In this document: positions 1 to 7,214 of the stretch, piece by piece
Layout of the letters: each line of letters starts with the position of its first letter
How positions within the stretch are numbered: position 1 is the first letter of the stretch
Origin: Eubacteriales bacterium
GTDB taxonomy: Bacteria > Bacillota > Clostridia > Lachnospirales > Lachnospiraceae
Assembly (NCBI GenBank): GCA_030527665.1
Contig: JAUNAK010000002.1
Location: forward strand, 1-64,000
Length of the DNA stretch: 64,000 bases
Direction of reading: 5' to 3'
Translations under genes and position numbers: made by a program
Notes under the pieces: model-generated
What the model was told of the DNA's origin: nothing
Database searches by the model: none
What the model saw: the letters and a program-made list of their open reading frames with translations, nothing else

Positions 1-27
1 CGACGATAGTCGGGTGTTCGTAGGAAC

Positions 28-50
28 CACGTGACTTAAGTCATGTGAGG
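28..50. repeat. 23-bp motif, copy 1 (second copy at 6357-6379)
   Basis: A 23-bp stretch that matches 6357-6379 at 19 of 23 positions; both copies contain CAYGTGACTT followed by TCATGTGAGG. This copy is also nearly palindromic over 28-47. Its TGA at 32-34 is in frame with the following hydrolase and closes that frame upstream. It may be a dispersed repeat near a contig edge or an insertion that broke the gene. Confidence 0.4.
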
Positions 51-1414
51 TTCAGCAGCATTATCGGCCGGAATCATTCCAGTTTTATGACCGGATCATA
101 GAGGATGCCATTGCATTCCGGAACGTTGATCCGAATCGTGTATACGTTCTGGGATTTTCTTCCGGAGGAGACGGTGTCTATGCCGTTGCACCACGATTGG
201 CGGACCGCCTTGCTGCAGCAAATATGTCTGCCGGATTCCCAACAGTACATAATCTTGAGAATCTGTATAATCTCCCTTTCTGTATGCAGGTGGGAGAAAA
301 AGATCAGGATTATGAGAGAAATATCCATGCGGCAGAGATTGACAACAGGCTCAATCAGCTGCAGCAAACATATGCAGGGGGATTCGTTCATGACACATTC
401 ATTCATGTGGGAGGAACGCATAACAGCGGATGGGACGACGATTCCACCACCAGACCGCAGACGATTATCAGGCAGACAGATCTGCAGCGCTGGATTCAGA
501 ATACCGCATCAGCAGACAAGACGGAGGTAAACACCAATGCGGTGGACTGGGTCAGCAGATATACCCGTGACCCCTTACCGGAGAAACTGGTATGGAATAC
601 CGGTGTCTATGCCGGAAAGCGAAAATCACAGGGATTCTACTGGCTGGATCGTGACGGATATCTGAAAGATACCGTAATAACGGCTTCTTACAATAAAAGC
701 AGGAATGAAGTCCGCATCGAGCAGTGTGATGCAGCCAAAGGTATGCTGAAAATCTTCCTGTCCCCGGATATGGTGGATGTATTCCGGGATGTAAAGCTGA
801 ATATTCTTGGCACGGAGGTAACTGTCAGACCGATCGTATCTTCACAGATCATGAAAGAAACCATGGCTGCACGTGGTGATATCAACTACGTATTTACCTC
901 AGAAATCGACGTGAGTTTTGATTCTGACAACGGAAAAATCACCGTTAAACCGGTAGACAGGACAACGACCGATTATTCCGTAAAAGGAATCGACAGCCTG
1001 CTCTACTGGGACAGCGACGGGCTGTTCTATGTGGATCAGAGTCTTCTGGGCTGCAGCTATGAAGAGCTCCGCAGCAAACTGAATCTGGATCTTCCGAAAC
1101 CCGTTCTCTGTGACTGGCTGACCGATGGAACCAGATATACATCGTATGACAAACTGAAATATCCCGGTGTCTGCTTCTTTTTCCGCAACGGAGTGTGCTT
1201 CAAGATCTATGCGGAACAGGAAGGTACTCCATCTGCTGCTCTGAAGTCCGCATTTCGTAAAAAGTTCGGTGCACTTTTCACTGAAAACGGCCTGCCTTCT
1301 TCTGTCTATGGTGCAGAGGGGGTCATAGGAAACGGCGGCATGAGCTGGCATGGAATTCACAACAATCCATACAATGGCAAAGATCACACCCAGCAGTACT
1401 ATGAGCTGTTCTGA
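35..1414 (+). CDS. alpha/beta-hydrolase (peptidase/esterase-like), N-terminus missing
   Basis: C-terminal part of a serine hydrolase. The open frame begins just after a TGA at 32-34. It shows a nucleophile elbow GFSSGGDGVY (near 150-180), preceded by the usual DPNRVYVLG strand and followed by a PRLADRLAAANMSAG helix. A later VGGTHNSGWD segment is a plausible site for the catalytic His. The first in-frame ATG that leaves a long ORF is at 197, but that start would delete the nucleophile, so I treat the gene as 5'-truncated or disrupted. The family resembles prolyl-oligopeptidase/PHB-depolymerase-like hydrolases; the substrate is not evident. No signal peptide can be judged. The following 215 bases to the next gene show no clear element. 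Confidence 0.7.
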   Translation, partial: LKSCEVQQHYRPESFQFYDRIIEDAIAFRNVDPNRVYVLGFSSGGDGVYAVAPRLADRLAAANMSAGFPTVHNLENLYNLPFCMQVGEKDQDYERNIHAAEIDNRLNQLQQTYAGGFVHDTFIHVGGTHNSGWDDDSTTRPQTIIRQTDLQRWIQNTASADKTEVNTNAVDWVSRYTRDPLPEKLVWNTGVYAGKRKSQGFYWLDRDGYLKDTVITASYNKSRNEVRIEQCDAAKGMLKIFLSPDMVDVFRDVKLNILGTEVTVRPIVSSQIMKETMAARGDINYVFTSEIDVSFDSDNGKITVKPVDRTTTDYSVKGIDSLLYWDSDGLFYVDQSLLGCSYEELRSKLNLDLPKPVLCDWLTDGTRYTSYDKLKYPGVCFFFRNGVCFKIYAEQEGTPSAALKSAFRKKFGALFTENGLPSSVYGAEGVIGNGGMSWHGIHNNPYNGKDHTQQYYELF

Positions 1415-1629
1415 GGCTGTTTGTGCTGTTTCATCAGTTGGGGATTCTATTATTGTGGGATTGCAGGTACGGCAGGTATTCTTGGATTGACAGTACCGCC
1501 ATGCCTGAGAACTCTGCTATCTATTGCAGAACTACATGTAGGTGAATACATTTTATGAAGATAACAGTATTAAACGGAAGCAATTGTTGACGTAAAACGT
1601 CGGAAAGAGATGTATGGAGTGAGGCGGAT

Positions 1630-2343
1630 ATGAAAGTACTGGTAATTCCTGACATCCATTTAAAACCATGGATGTTTTATCAGGCGATGGACCTGATGGA
1701 GAAAGGTATAGCTGAGCAGGCAGTGTGTCTGATGGATATTCCGGATGACTGGAACCAGGAATTTAATCTGGAACTGTATCAGCAGACATACGATGCAGCA
1801 ATAGAGTTTGCCCGGAAGTATCCGCATTCTCGCTGGTGCTATGGAAATCATGATCTGTCCTATCAGTGGCAGTATCTGGAATCCGGTTACAGTTCCATGG
1901 CTGCTTTCCTGGTCAGAAAGAATATGACAAAACTGGAAGAGACACTGGATGAAGATAACCCGATACAATATGTCCACAGGATCGATAATGTACTGTTCAG
2001 CCATGGAGGAGTATCCGATTATTTTGTCAGACTGAGATTAACGACAGCTGCCTGCCGTAATGAAGAAAAAGCATTGAAAGAGATCAATGCTCTGGCTGAT
2101 AGTGAAATGTGGAAAGACGAATCTCCGATCTGGCTGAGACCGCAGCATGGAAAAGTGAAGATGTATCGGCCGCGCAAGTTCCTTCAGGTAGTTGGGCATA
2201 CGCCGGTGCATGAGATCACAAGGCAGGGAAATATACTCTCTACGGATGTGTTCTCCACATATCGTGACGGAAGCCCGATTGGTACGCAGCAGTTTCTTCT
2301 GCTGGATACGGTGACCTGGCAATGGGAACCGGTTAATATTTAA
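1630..2343 (+). CDS. Calcineurin-like metallophosphoesterase
   Basis: A 237-residue cytoplasmic phosphoesterase of the calcineurin superfamily, expected to use two divalent metals. The metal-binding motifs appear in the right order: D8-x-H10, D36 (in MDIPDDW, where the usual Gly of GDxxD is Met), GNHD at 72-75, SHGG with H125, and GHTPVH with H190 and H194. There is no signal peptide. The final GHTP block resembles Ser/Thr phosphatase and ApaH-like members more than nucleases. It stands alone on the plus strand, convergent with ogt, and the substrate cannot be told from context. Confidence 0.85.
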   Translation: MKVLVIPDIHLKPWMFYQAMDLMEKGIAEQAVCLMDIPDDWNQEFNLELYQQTYDAAIEFARKYPHSRWCYGNHDLSYQWQYLESGYSSMAAFLVRKNMTKLEETLDEDNPIQYVHRIDNVLFSHGGVSDYFVRLRLTTAACRNEEKALKEINALADSEMWKDESPIWLRPQHGKVKMYRPRKFLQVVGHTPVHEITRQGNILSTDVFSTYRDGSPIGTQQFLLLDTVTWQWEPVNI

Positions 2344-2415
2344 GAAAAACGATAAAAAACGTTGGTTTTGTGCCGCAAAGGAAAAAGGCTGTAGCTATTC
2401 TGACAGTAAAGGCAA

Positions 2416-3006
2416 TCAGAACACACCCTCTAACCGAAGCAGAGCTTCCTTGACGGATACACCGGCCGCATAGCCGGTCAGGCTTCCGTCACTTCCGAGA
2501 ACCCGATGACAGGGAATGATAACAGAAATAGGATTATGTCCGACAGCGCCTCCAACGGCCTGGGCGGACATTTTCTTTTTGCCTTGAAGAACAGCAAGTT
2601 CTGCTGCAAGCTGACCGTAGGTTCTCGTCTGGCCATAGGGAATGTTAAGCAGGAGCTTCCATACCGCTTCCCGAAAGGCCGTTCCTTTGGGGTGCATCGG
2701 CGGAAGAAAATCCGGTTGGCTGCCGGAAAAATAAAGATCCAGCCATGTACGTGTAAGGGTGATAACTTTATCGGTCTCAGAAGAAAGTACGTGTGACTGT
2801 GACAGAGAATGTATCCGGGACGGAAAATGTTCCTGTGACAGAGAAGCAATACCAGATTCATGAGACAGAGAGTCTATAAGGATATGCTCCGAGGAAAGAT
2901 CCGGGGCATATTTTTGTCCTTCAAACCAAAGGGCAGTCAGTGCATTGTTTTCAACATTGAAATAGAGTGTGCCAAGCGGCGAGTGGTAGATGGAAGTATA
3001 AAACAT
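2416..3006 (-). CDS. ogt: Methylated-DNA-protein-cysteine S-methyltransferase
   Basis: Suicide DNA repair enzyme that moves the alkyl group from O6-alkylguanine to its own Cys. The active-site block IIPCHRVLGSDGSLTGYAAG is intact, with acceptor Cys166. The helix-turn-helix region with VWKLLLNIPYGQTRTYGQLA precedes it. I chose the ATG at 3006 because AAGGA lies 7 bases upstream; the frame is open for 14 more codons. At 196 residues it is longer than the usual 155-175. The excess is a Ser/His/Leu-rich insertion at about residues 40-75 with repeated SLS(H/Q) units in the N-terminal domain. It is the only reverse-strand gene in the first 7 kb and is convergent with the phosphoesterase. Confidence 0.92.
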   Translation of the reverse strand: MFYTSIYHSPLGTLYFNVENNALTALWFEGQKYAPDLSSEHILIDSLSHESGIASLSQEHFPSRIHSLSQSHVLSSETDKVITLTRTWLDLYFSGSQPDFLPPMHPKGTAFREAVWKLLLNIPYGQTRTYGQLAAELAVLQGKKKMSAQAVGGAVGHNPISVIIPCHRVLGSDGSLTGYAAGVSVKEALLRLEGVF

Positions 3007-3208
3007 ATGGGATTCCTTCTGATTAGTTGAAATTTGTATTTCAGTCACGACATTTCGGTTTTAGGTAAGCAGGAATGTAATTTTCTGCGCAGGTTCACGG
3101 TATGCATGGAGGTCATATGTGTATTGTAGTACGCATAAAGAAAAATGGGAATGCTTTGAGACAATTACGGCTGTTCACTGGTCTAATCGGGAAAAATCAG
3201 ACCACAGA

Positions 3209-3236
3209 TTGTGAAAATCAGCAGCTATGTTAGAAT
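3209..3236 (+). promoter_or_regulatory. Candidate sigma-A promoter for the two-component operon
   Basis: TTGTGA (3209-3214) and TAGAAT (3231-3236) are separated by 16 bases, about 60 bases upstream of the sensor start. It is the only reasonable -35/-10 pair I see in the 3007-3294 spacer. By-eye call only. Confidence 0.4.
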
Positions 3237-3294
3237 ATTAAGAAGAGTCAGGGATTTGAGGGGAAAATAGTAAGACAGAAACGGAGGAAATGCC

Positions 3295-5034
3295 ATGCAG
3301 GAGCTGAAGAAGACCGGCAGAGTCATCGGATTATTTATATTTATTTTTCTTGCCGGCGGAATGGTCGCTCATCTGGGAGCACGATATGGTTTTTATCTGG
3401 CATCCACGCCGCTGTACCTGGCTGTGCTGGTGGTTATGATCTACCATTTTGCGGAGAGCATTGCCGATCAGGGCATGCTGCGCAGACTGCTGCTTTTGAT
3501 CGGCTGGTGTCTGCTGTTTCATATTTTTCTTCGCGGATTGAAATACCATGCTTTTTTTGAATATGATACACTGCGCAGATACATCTGGTACATGTATTAC
3601 ATTCCGATCTGTCTGGTTCCGCCCACCGGTTTTCTGGCCGTTCTGTTGATGGATGAACCGATCGGAAAACCGAAAAAAAAGCGATTCATAGTTATGTATC
3701 TGATTGCGGCTGTATTGATGCTGATTGTAATGACCAATGATCTGCATCAGCTGGTTTTCAGGTTTTATGCGGGAATAGAGAAATGGAATACGACCTACGG
3801 TTACGGAATCGGATTTGCAGCAGTCAGCGTCTGGCAGTACGGGCTGTACAGTGCAACTCTGGTTCTTCTGGTGCGCAAATGTACACTGGCATCGGTAAAA
3901 CGACTCTGGTGGCTGCCGCTGATTCCATTTATTATTGGAATGCCGGTCATCATTTTCTGCGTGTTTCTGCGAAATAATCACTTTGGCATTATCAGTCTGT
4001 CTTTTTCGGAAATCTATTGCTGGATGCTTGCTTTTTTCTGGGAATGCTGTCTCTGCACCGGACTGGTTCCGACCAATCATATGCATGGAAAATTGATGAA
4101 CATTTCTTCTATGGATGCACAGATCGCCGATCAGACAGGACGGGTGATCTATCGTTCACAGGGGGCTGCCGATCTGACAGAAGAACAGATCACCACGCCC
4201 GGAAATTCCATGTTAGGTGAGGATACGATTCTGCACTGCATTAAAATTCCCGGCGGGTACGGCTGCTGGCAGGAGGATATTTCCGAGATCAACGAGAACA
4301 GCAGAAAGCTGGAGGAAATCCGGGGCGTATTGGAGGAGGAAAGTGAAGTCCTGCGTCTGGAAAATGAATGGAAGGAAAATCAGACGGCAACGCTGGAGCG
4401 AAGCCGCCTGTACGATACGATCGCATCGGATACCTCCGTTCAGTCTGCTCTGATCACCAGGCTGGCAGAGGAGGCGGAAAAGAATCCGGCTTTATATGAA
4501 AAAAATGCCCGGACGATCTGTTTTCTGGGGGCCTATATCAAACGATATGCGAATCTGACACTGATTGGCGCAAAGGACGGCTGTGTACATGCGGCCGAGA
4601 TGGGAATGGCAATCGGAGAATCCCTGCGCTATATGAAAAATCTGCAGATCCAGGTCGATTCCATGCTGAGAAGTGATGCGATTCTGAAAACAGAAACCGC
4701 GCTTCTGGCTTATAAGATCGTGAATTCCTTTTTTTACAGAAATCTGGAATGGATGACCGGTGTATATGTGTCCCTGCTGGGAGATGCAGAGGCGGTTCTG
4801 AAGCTGACACTGGAAGGTGCCTCGGAAGCGGTCTGCCGGGATGTGATCGAACAATACCGGACGGACGAGCTGCCGGTCACGATGCTGGCAGAGGATGAGA
4901 TTCTCTATATCCGTCTGTTTATGAACGGCACGGAAGCACGACCGGAGGAAGAGGAGAATGCCATACAGCCGTATTCCGTGCATGCAGATCCGGAACGTAC
5001 TGTATCCGGGAAGGAAGGAGGTGCCGAAGTATGA
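3295..5034 (+). CDS. 7TM sensor protein, histidine-kinase-like but without a visible ATPase domain
   Basis: A 579-residue membrane protein. Residues about 10-260 form seven or more hydrophobic segments resembling the N-terminal 7TM region of some histidine kinases, including a TNDLHQLVF segment typical of that fold. A Glu-rich coiled coil follows at about 320-370, then a cytoplasmic region with a SRLYDTIASD stretch. I see no N-box or G-box of a HATPase domain, so it probably cannot autophosphorylate alone. Its stop overlaps the start of the next gene by 4 bases (ATGA), which argues for coupled translation and a physical partnership with that ATPase-bearing protein. AGGAG lies shortly upstream of the ATG. 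The ligand is unknown. Confidence 0.7.
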   Translation: MQELKKTGRVIGLFIFIFLAGGMVAHLGARYGFYLASTPLYLAVLVVMIYHFAESIADQGMLRRLLLLIGWCLLFHIFLRGLKYHAFFEYDTLRRYIWYMYYIPICLVPPTGFLAVLLMDEPIGKPKKKRFIVMYLIAAVLMLIVMTNDLHQLVFRFYAGIEKWNTTYGYGIGFAAVSVWQYGLYSATLVLLVRKCTLASVKRLWWLPLIPFIIGMPVIIFCVFLRNNHFGIISLSFSEIYCWMLAFFWECCLCTGLVPTNHMHGKLMNISSMDAQIADQTGRVIYRSQGAADLTEEQITTPGNSMLGEDTILHCIKIPGGYGCWQEDISEINENSRKLEEIRGVLEEESEVLRLENEWKENQTATLERSRLYDTIASDTSVQSALITRLAEEAEKNPALYEKNARTICFLGAYIKRYANLTLIGAKDGCVHAAEMGMAIGESLRYMKNLQIQVDSMLRSDAILKTETALLAYKIVNSFFYRNLEWMTGVYVSLLGDAEAVLKLTLEGASEAVCRDVIEQYRTDELPVTMLAEDEILYIRLFMNGTEARPEEEENAIQPYSVHADPERTVSGKEGGAEV

Positions 5035-6311
5035 ATGGAATCATAGATATGCTGACATCTCTGCTGCTTCCTTTCGGACGAACGCCCGGAATCTTAAAAG
5101 ATTTTTTCTTCGTGATCGGCATGATCCTGGTTGTTGAAAATCTATGGAATATTTCCTATTCCTACCGGATCAGACAGCTGCGCTATACGATCGTGATCGG
5201 TTCGCTGCTGGCGGGTGTGCTGCTGGAAGTATCGATCATCAGAGATTTTTATTATATGAGGGAAAACGGAACCCATGATCCGGCGGCGGAAAAACTTCTG
5301 GCACTGCCGTTTGTGATCTGGCTGCTTTTTCTTTTGCTGGTCATAGCAGGTACGATGGCCGCACGAAAACATATCAAGAAATGGGAAAGGGAGCATATCA
5401 CCCCGATTTCCGTTCTGGAATGCGCCAACCAGATGCCGGCGGGAATCTGTTTTTTCCGGCATGACGGACTGGTGGTCTTCTGCAATCGGTTTATGGAACG
5501 GGCAGCGGAGCAGCTGACAGGAGCGGTTCTGCGAAACGGTATGGAATTCAGCAGACTGACGGCACAGAGGATCTTTGCGATGCCGGATGGAACCGTTGTT
5601 CGTTTTCAGCAGCGGGAGACCATGGTTGACGGAGAATCATTGCTGGAGCTTACAGCCTTTGATATCACGGAGCTGCACAAAAAAAATCAGGAACTGCAGA
5701 AGGATACGGAAAACCTGGAAAGGGTCAAGGCGAGTCTGAAGGAATACAATCTGAATATTGATGATGTGATACGAGAGCGGGAGATCCTCAATGCCAAGGT
5801 AAATATTCATGACGAAATGAACCGCCTGATGCTGGCAACAAAGGTGAGCTGTGATCGGGATGCGGGGGAAGAGGAGCGGAAGCATATACTTGCCCAGTGG
5901 AAGAGCAATGCGCTGCTGCTTTGCAAGGAAGGGGCTTCCGTAGGAAAAACGATTCCTAAAAAGGAGATTGGAGAGCTGGCGGATCTTCTGGGTATTCGGC
6001 TGCATTGGGAAGGGCTGGCAGCGGCTGATGACTGGATCCCTCCGGAGAAGATCTCGGAACTGATTGCAGCCGCAGCTCGGGAGTGCATTGCGAATGCGGT
6101 CAAGCATGCAGCCGCAGATACCTTGTGGATCGATTGTTTCGAAACGGAAAACGGACAGCTGCATCTGACTTTCCGGAACAACGGGGATCGTCCGGAGGGA
6201 GAGATCCGGGAAGGCGGCGGGCTGACCAACCTGCGAAGGCTGGTCCAGGCAGCCGGAGGAACGATGGGGTATGTGATCAATGAAAGATTCTGCCTGAAAC
6301 TGGACTTTTGA
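5031..6311 (+). CDS. Membrane histidine kinase with PAS-like and HATPase domains
   Basis: A 426-residue sensor kinase. Hydrophobic segments lie at about 22-40, 50-70 and 90-110. A PAS-like region at 128-215 is followed by a coiled coil (215-255) and a short helix with NIHDEMNRL, where H260 is a candidate phospho-acceptor. The HATPase domain spans about 340-426, with N-box ECIANAVKHA (N355) and G-box GGGLTNL (394-400), in the style of NarX/DesK-type kinases. It overlaps the upstream 7TM gene by 4 bases and precedes the NarL-type regulator, so the three genes form one signalling unit. The split of sensing domains between two membrane proteins is unusual. H260 as phosphosite is inferred. Confidence 0.8.
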   Translation: MNGIIDMLTSLLLPFGRTPGILKDFFFVIGMILVVENLWNISYSYRIRQLRYTIVIGSLLAGVLLEVSIIRDFYYMRENGTHDPAAEKLLALPFVIWLLFLLLVIAGTMAARKHIKKWEREHITPISVLECANQMPAGICFFRHDGLVVFCNRFMERAAEQLTGAVLRNGMEFSRLTAQRIFAMPDGTVVRFQQRETMVDGESLLELTAFDITELHKKNQELQKDTENLERVKASLKEYNLNIDDVIREREILNAKVNIHDEMNRLMLATKVSCDRDAGEEERKHILAQWKSNALLLCKEGASVGKTIPKKEIGELADLLGIRLHWEGLAAADDWIPPEKISELIAAAARECIANAVKHAAADTLWIDCFETENGQLHLTFRNNGDRPEGEIREGGGLTNLRRLVQAAGGTMGYVINERFCLKLDF

Positions 6312-6356
6312 GATCGGATCAAATGTGGGCATTATCAGCATTGTCCCTGACTGGTG

Positions 6357-6379
6357 CATGTGACTTTGCTCATGTGAGG
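6357..6379. repeat. 23-bp motif, copy 2
   Basis: Second copy of the motif at 28-50 (19 of 23 identical), in the 183-base spacer between the kinase and the response regulator. A small inverted repeat GGTGAG...CTCACC follows at 6396-6413. No function assigned. Confidence 0.4.
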
Positions 6380-6494
6380 CTTAACTACACAAATGGGTGA
6401 GGTGATTCTCACCGTGAGTGTTAAAATGAATAGTAAGATAACAGCAGTATTTGACCGAGATGTTCAGACAGAAGAAACCGCAGGGGGATACGAT

Positions 6495-7133
6495 ATGGCA
6501 TATAAAGTATTGATCGTGGAAGACCAGGAAATGCCCAGACAGCTTTTTGAAATATTTATCAAGTCATCGGATGCTTTTCAGCATGCCGGATCGATCGCCA
6601 ATGCCTCCCTTGCCTTATCGGTATGCAGGAGAACTCCGATCGATCTGATCCTGATGGATGTGATGACGGAACTGGGACATGACGGACTGGAAGCGGCAGC
6701 AGAGATCAAAAAGGCCTTTCCGAAGATCAAGGTCATCATCGTTACTTCCATGCCGGAGTATTCCTGGCTGGAGAGAGCCAGAAAAGCCGGTGTGGATTCC
6801 TTTTGGTACAAGGACGGAAACAAGCAGGATATCCTGCAGGTCATGGAACGGACGATGGCCGGAGAAAGGATCTATCCGGATGAGACACCGCTCGTACATA
6901 TCGGAAACAGCAACAATCATGAGTTTACCGATCGTGAGCTGGATATCCTGCGTGAGCTGATCACGGGAGACAGCAACAAGGAGATCGGTGAAAATCTGAA
7001 TATATCTGCCAATACCGTCAAATATCATGTGCAGAATCTGTTGGACAAGACCGGCTTCCGCACAAGAACGGAGCTGGCAGCCGAAGCCAGAAGCCTCGGC
7101 ATCGTTGTACAGAAACGAAATGAATTTCAGTAA
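6495..7133 (+). CDS. NarL/LuxR-family response regulator
   Basis: A 212-residue transcription regulator. The receiver domain (1-120) has the acidic pair E9-D10, phospho-acceptor D55 in LILMDVM, T84 and K106. The LuxR-type helix-turn-helix is at about 142-205, with FTDRELDILRELITGDSNKE and NTVKYHVQNLLDK. I chose the ATG at 6495 because AGGGGG ends 7 bases upstream; the frame is open for 34 codons further up. It is presumably phosphorylated by the kinase just upstream. Targets are not evident; the neighbouring protease is convergent and ends against a shared terminator. Confidence 0.9.
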   Translation: MAYKVLIVEDQEMPRQLFEIFIKSSDAFQHAGSIANASLALSVCRRTPIDLILMDVMTELGHDGLEAAAEIKKAFPKIKVIIVTSMPEYSWLERARKAGVDSFWYKDGNKQDILQVMERTMAGERIYPDETPLVHIGNSNNHEFTDRELDILRELITGDSNKEIGENLNISANTVKYHVQNLLDKTGFRTRTELAAEARSLGIVVQKRNEFQ

Positions 7134-7148
7134 GTGAATGAAGAACCT

Positions 7149-7198
7149 GCCGAAAAACAAGGGGATATCACATTTGTGATATCCCCTTGTTTTTCGGC
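7149..7198. terminator. Perfect 24-bp inverted repeat, bidirectional terminator
   Basis: Arms 7149-7172 and 7175-7198 are perfectly complementary with a 2-base spacer. A/T runs within the arms (CAAAAAG/TTTTT) sit so that either transcript would end in a hairpin with U-rich flank. It lies between the convergent regulator and protease genes. Confidence 0.85.
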
Positions 7199-7214
7199 TG
7201 CGTATTTCCTTCAC

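Noticed and set aside
105..530. Overlapping plus-strand frame at the left edge
   Set aside because: The frame of the hydrolase carries the GxSxG motif and continues for 1.2 kb; this one has no motif.
1487..1515. TTGACA promoter for the phosphoesterase
   Set aside because: The -35 is perfect but no -10 lies at 16-18 bases.
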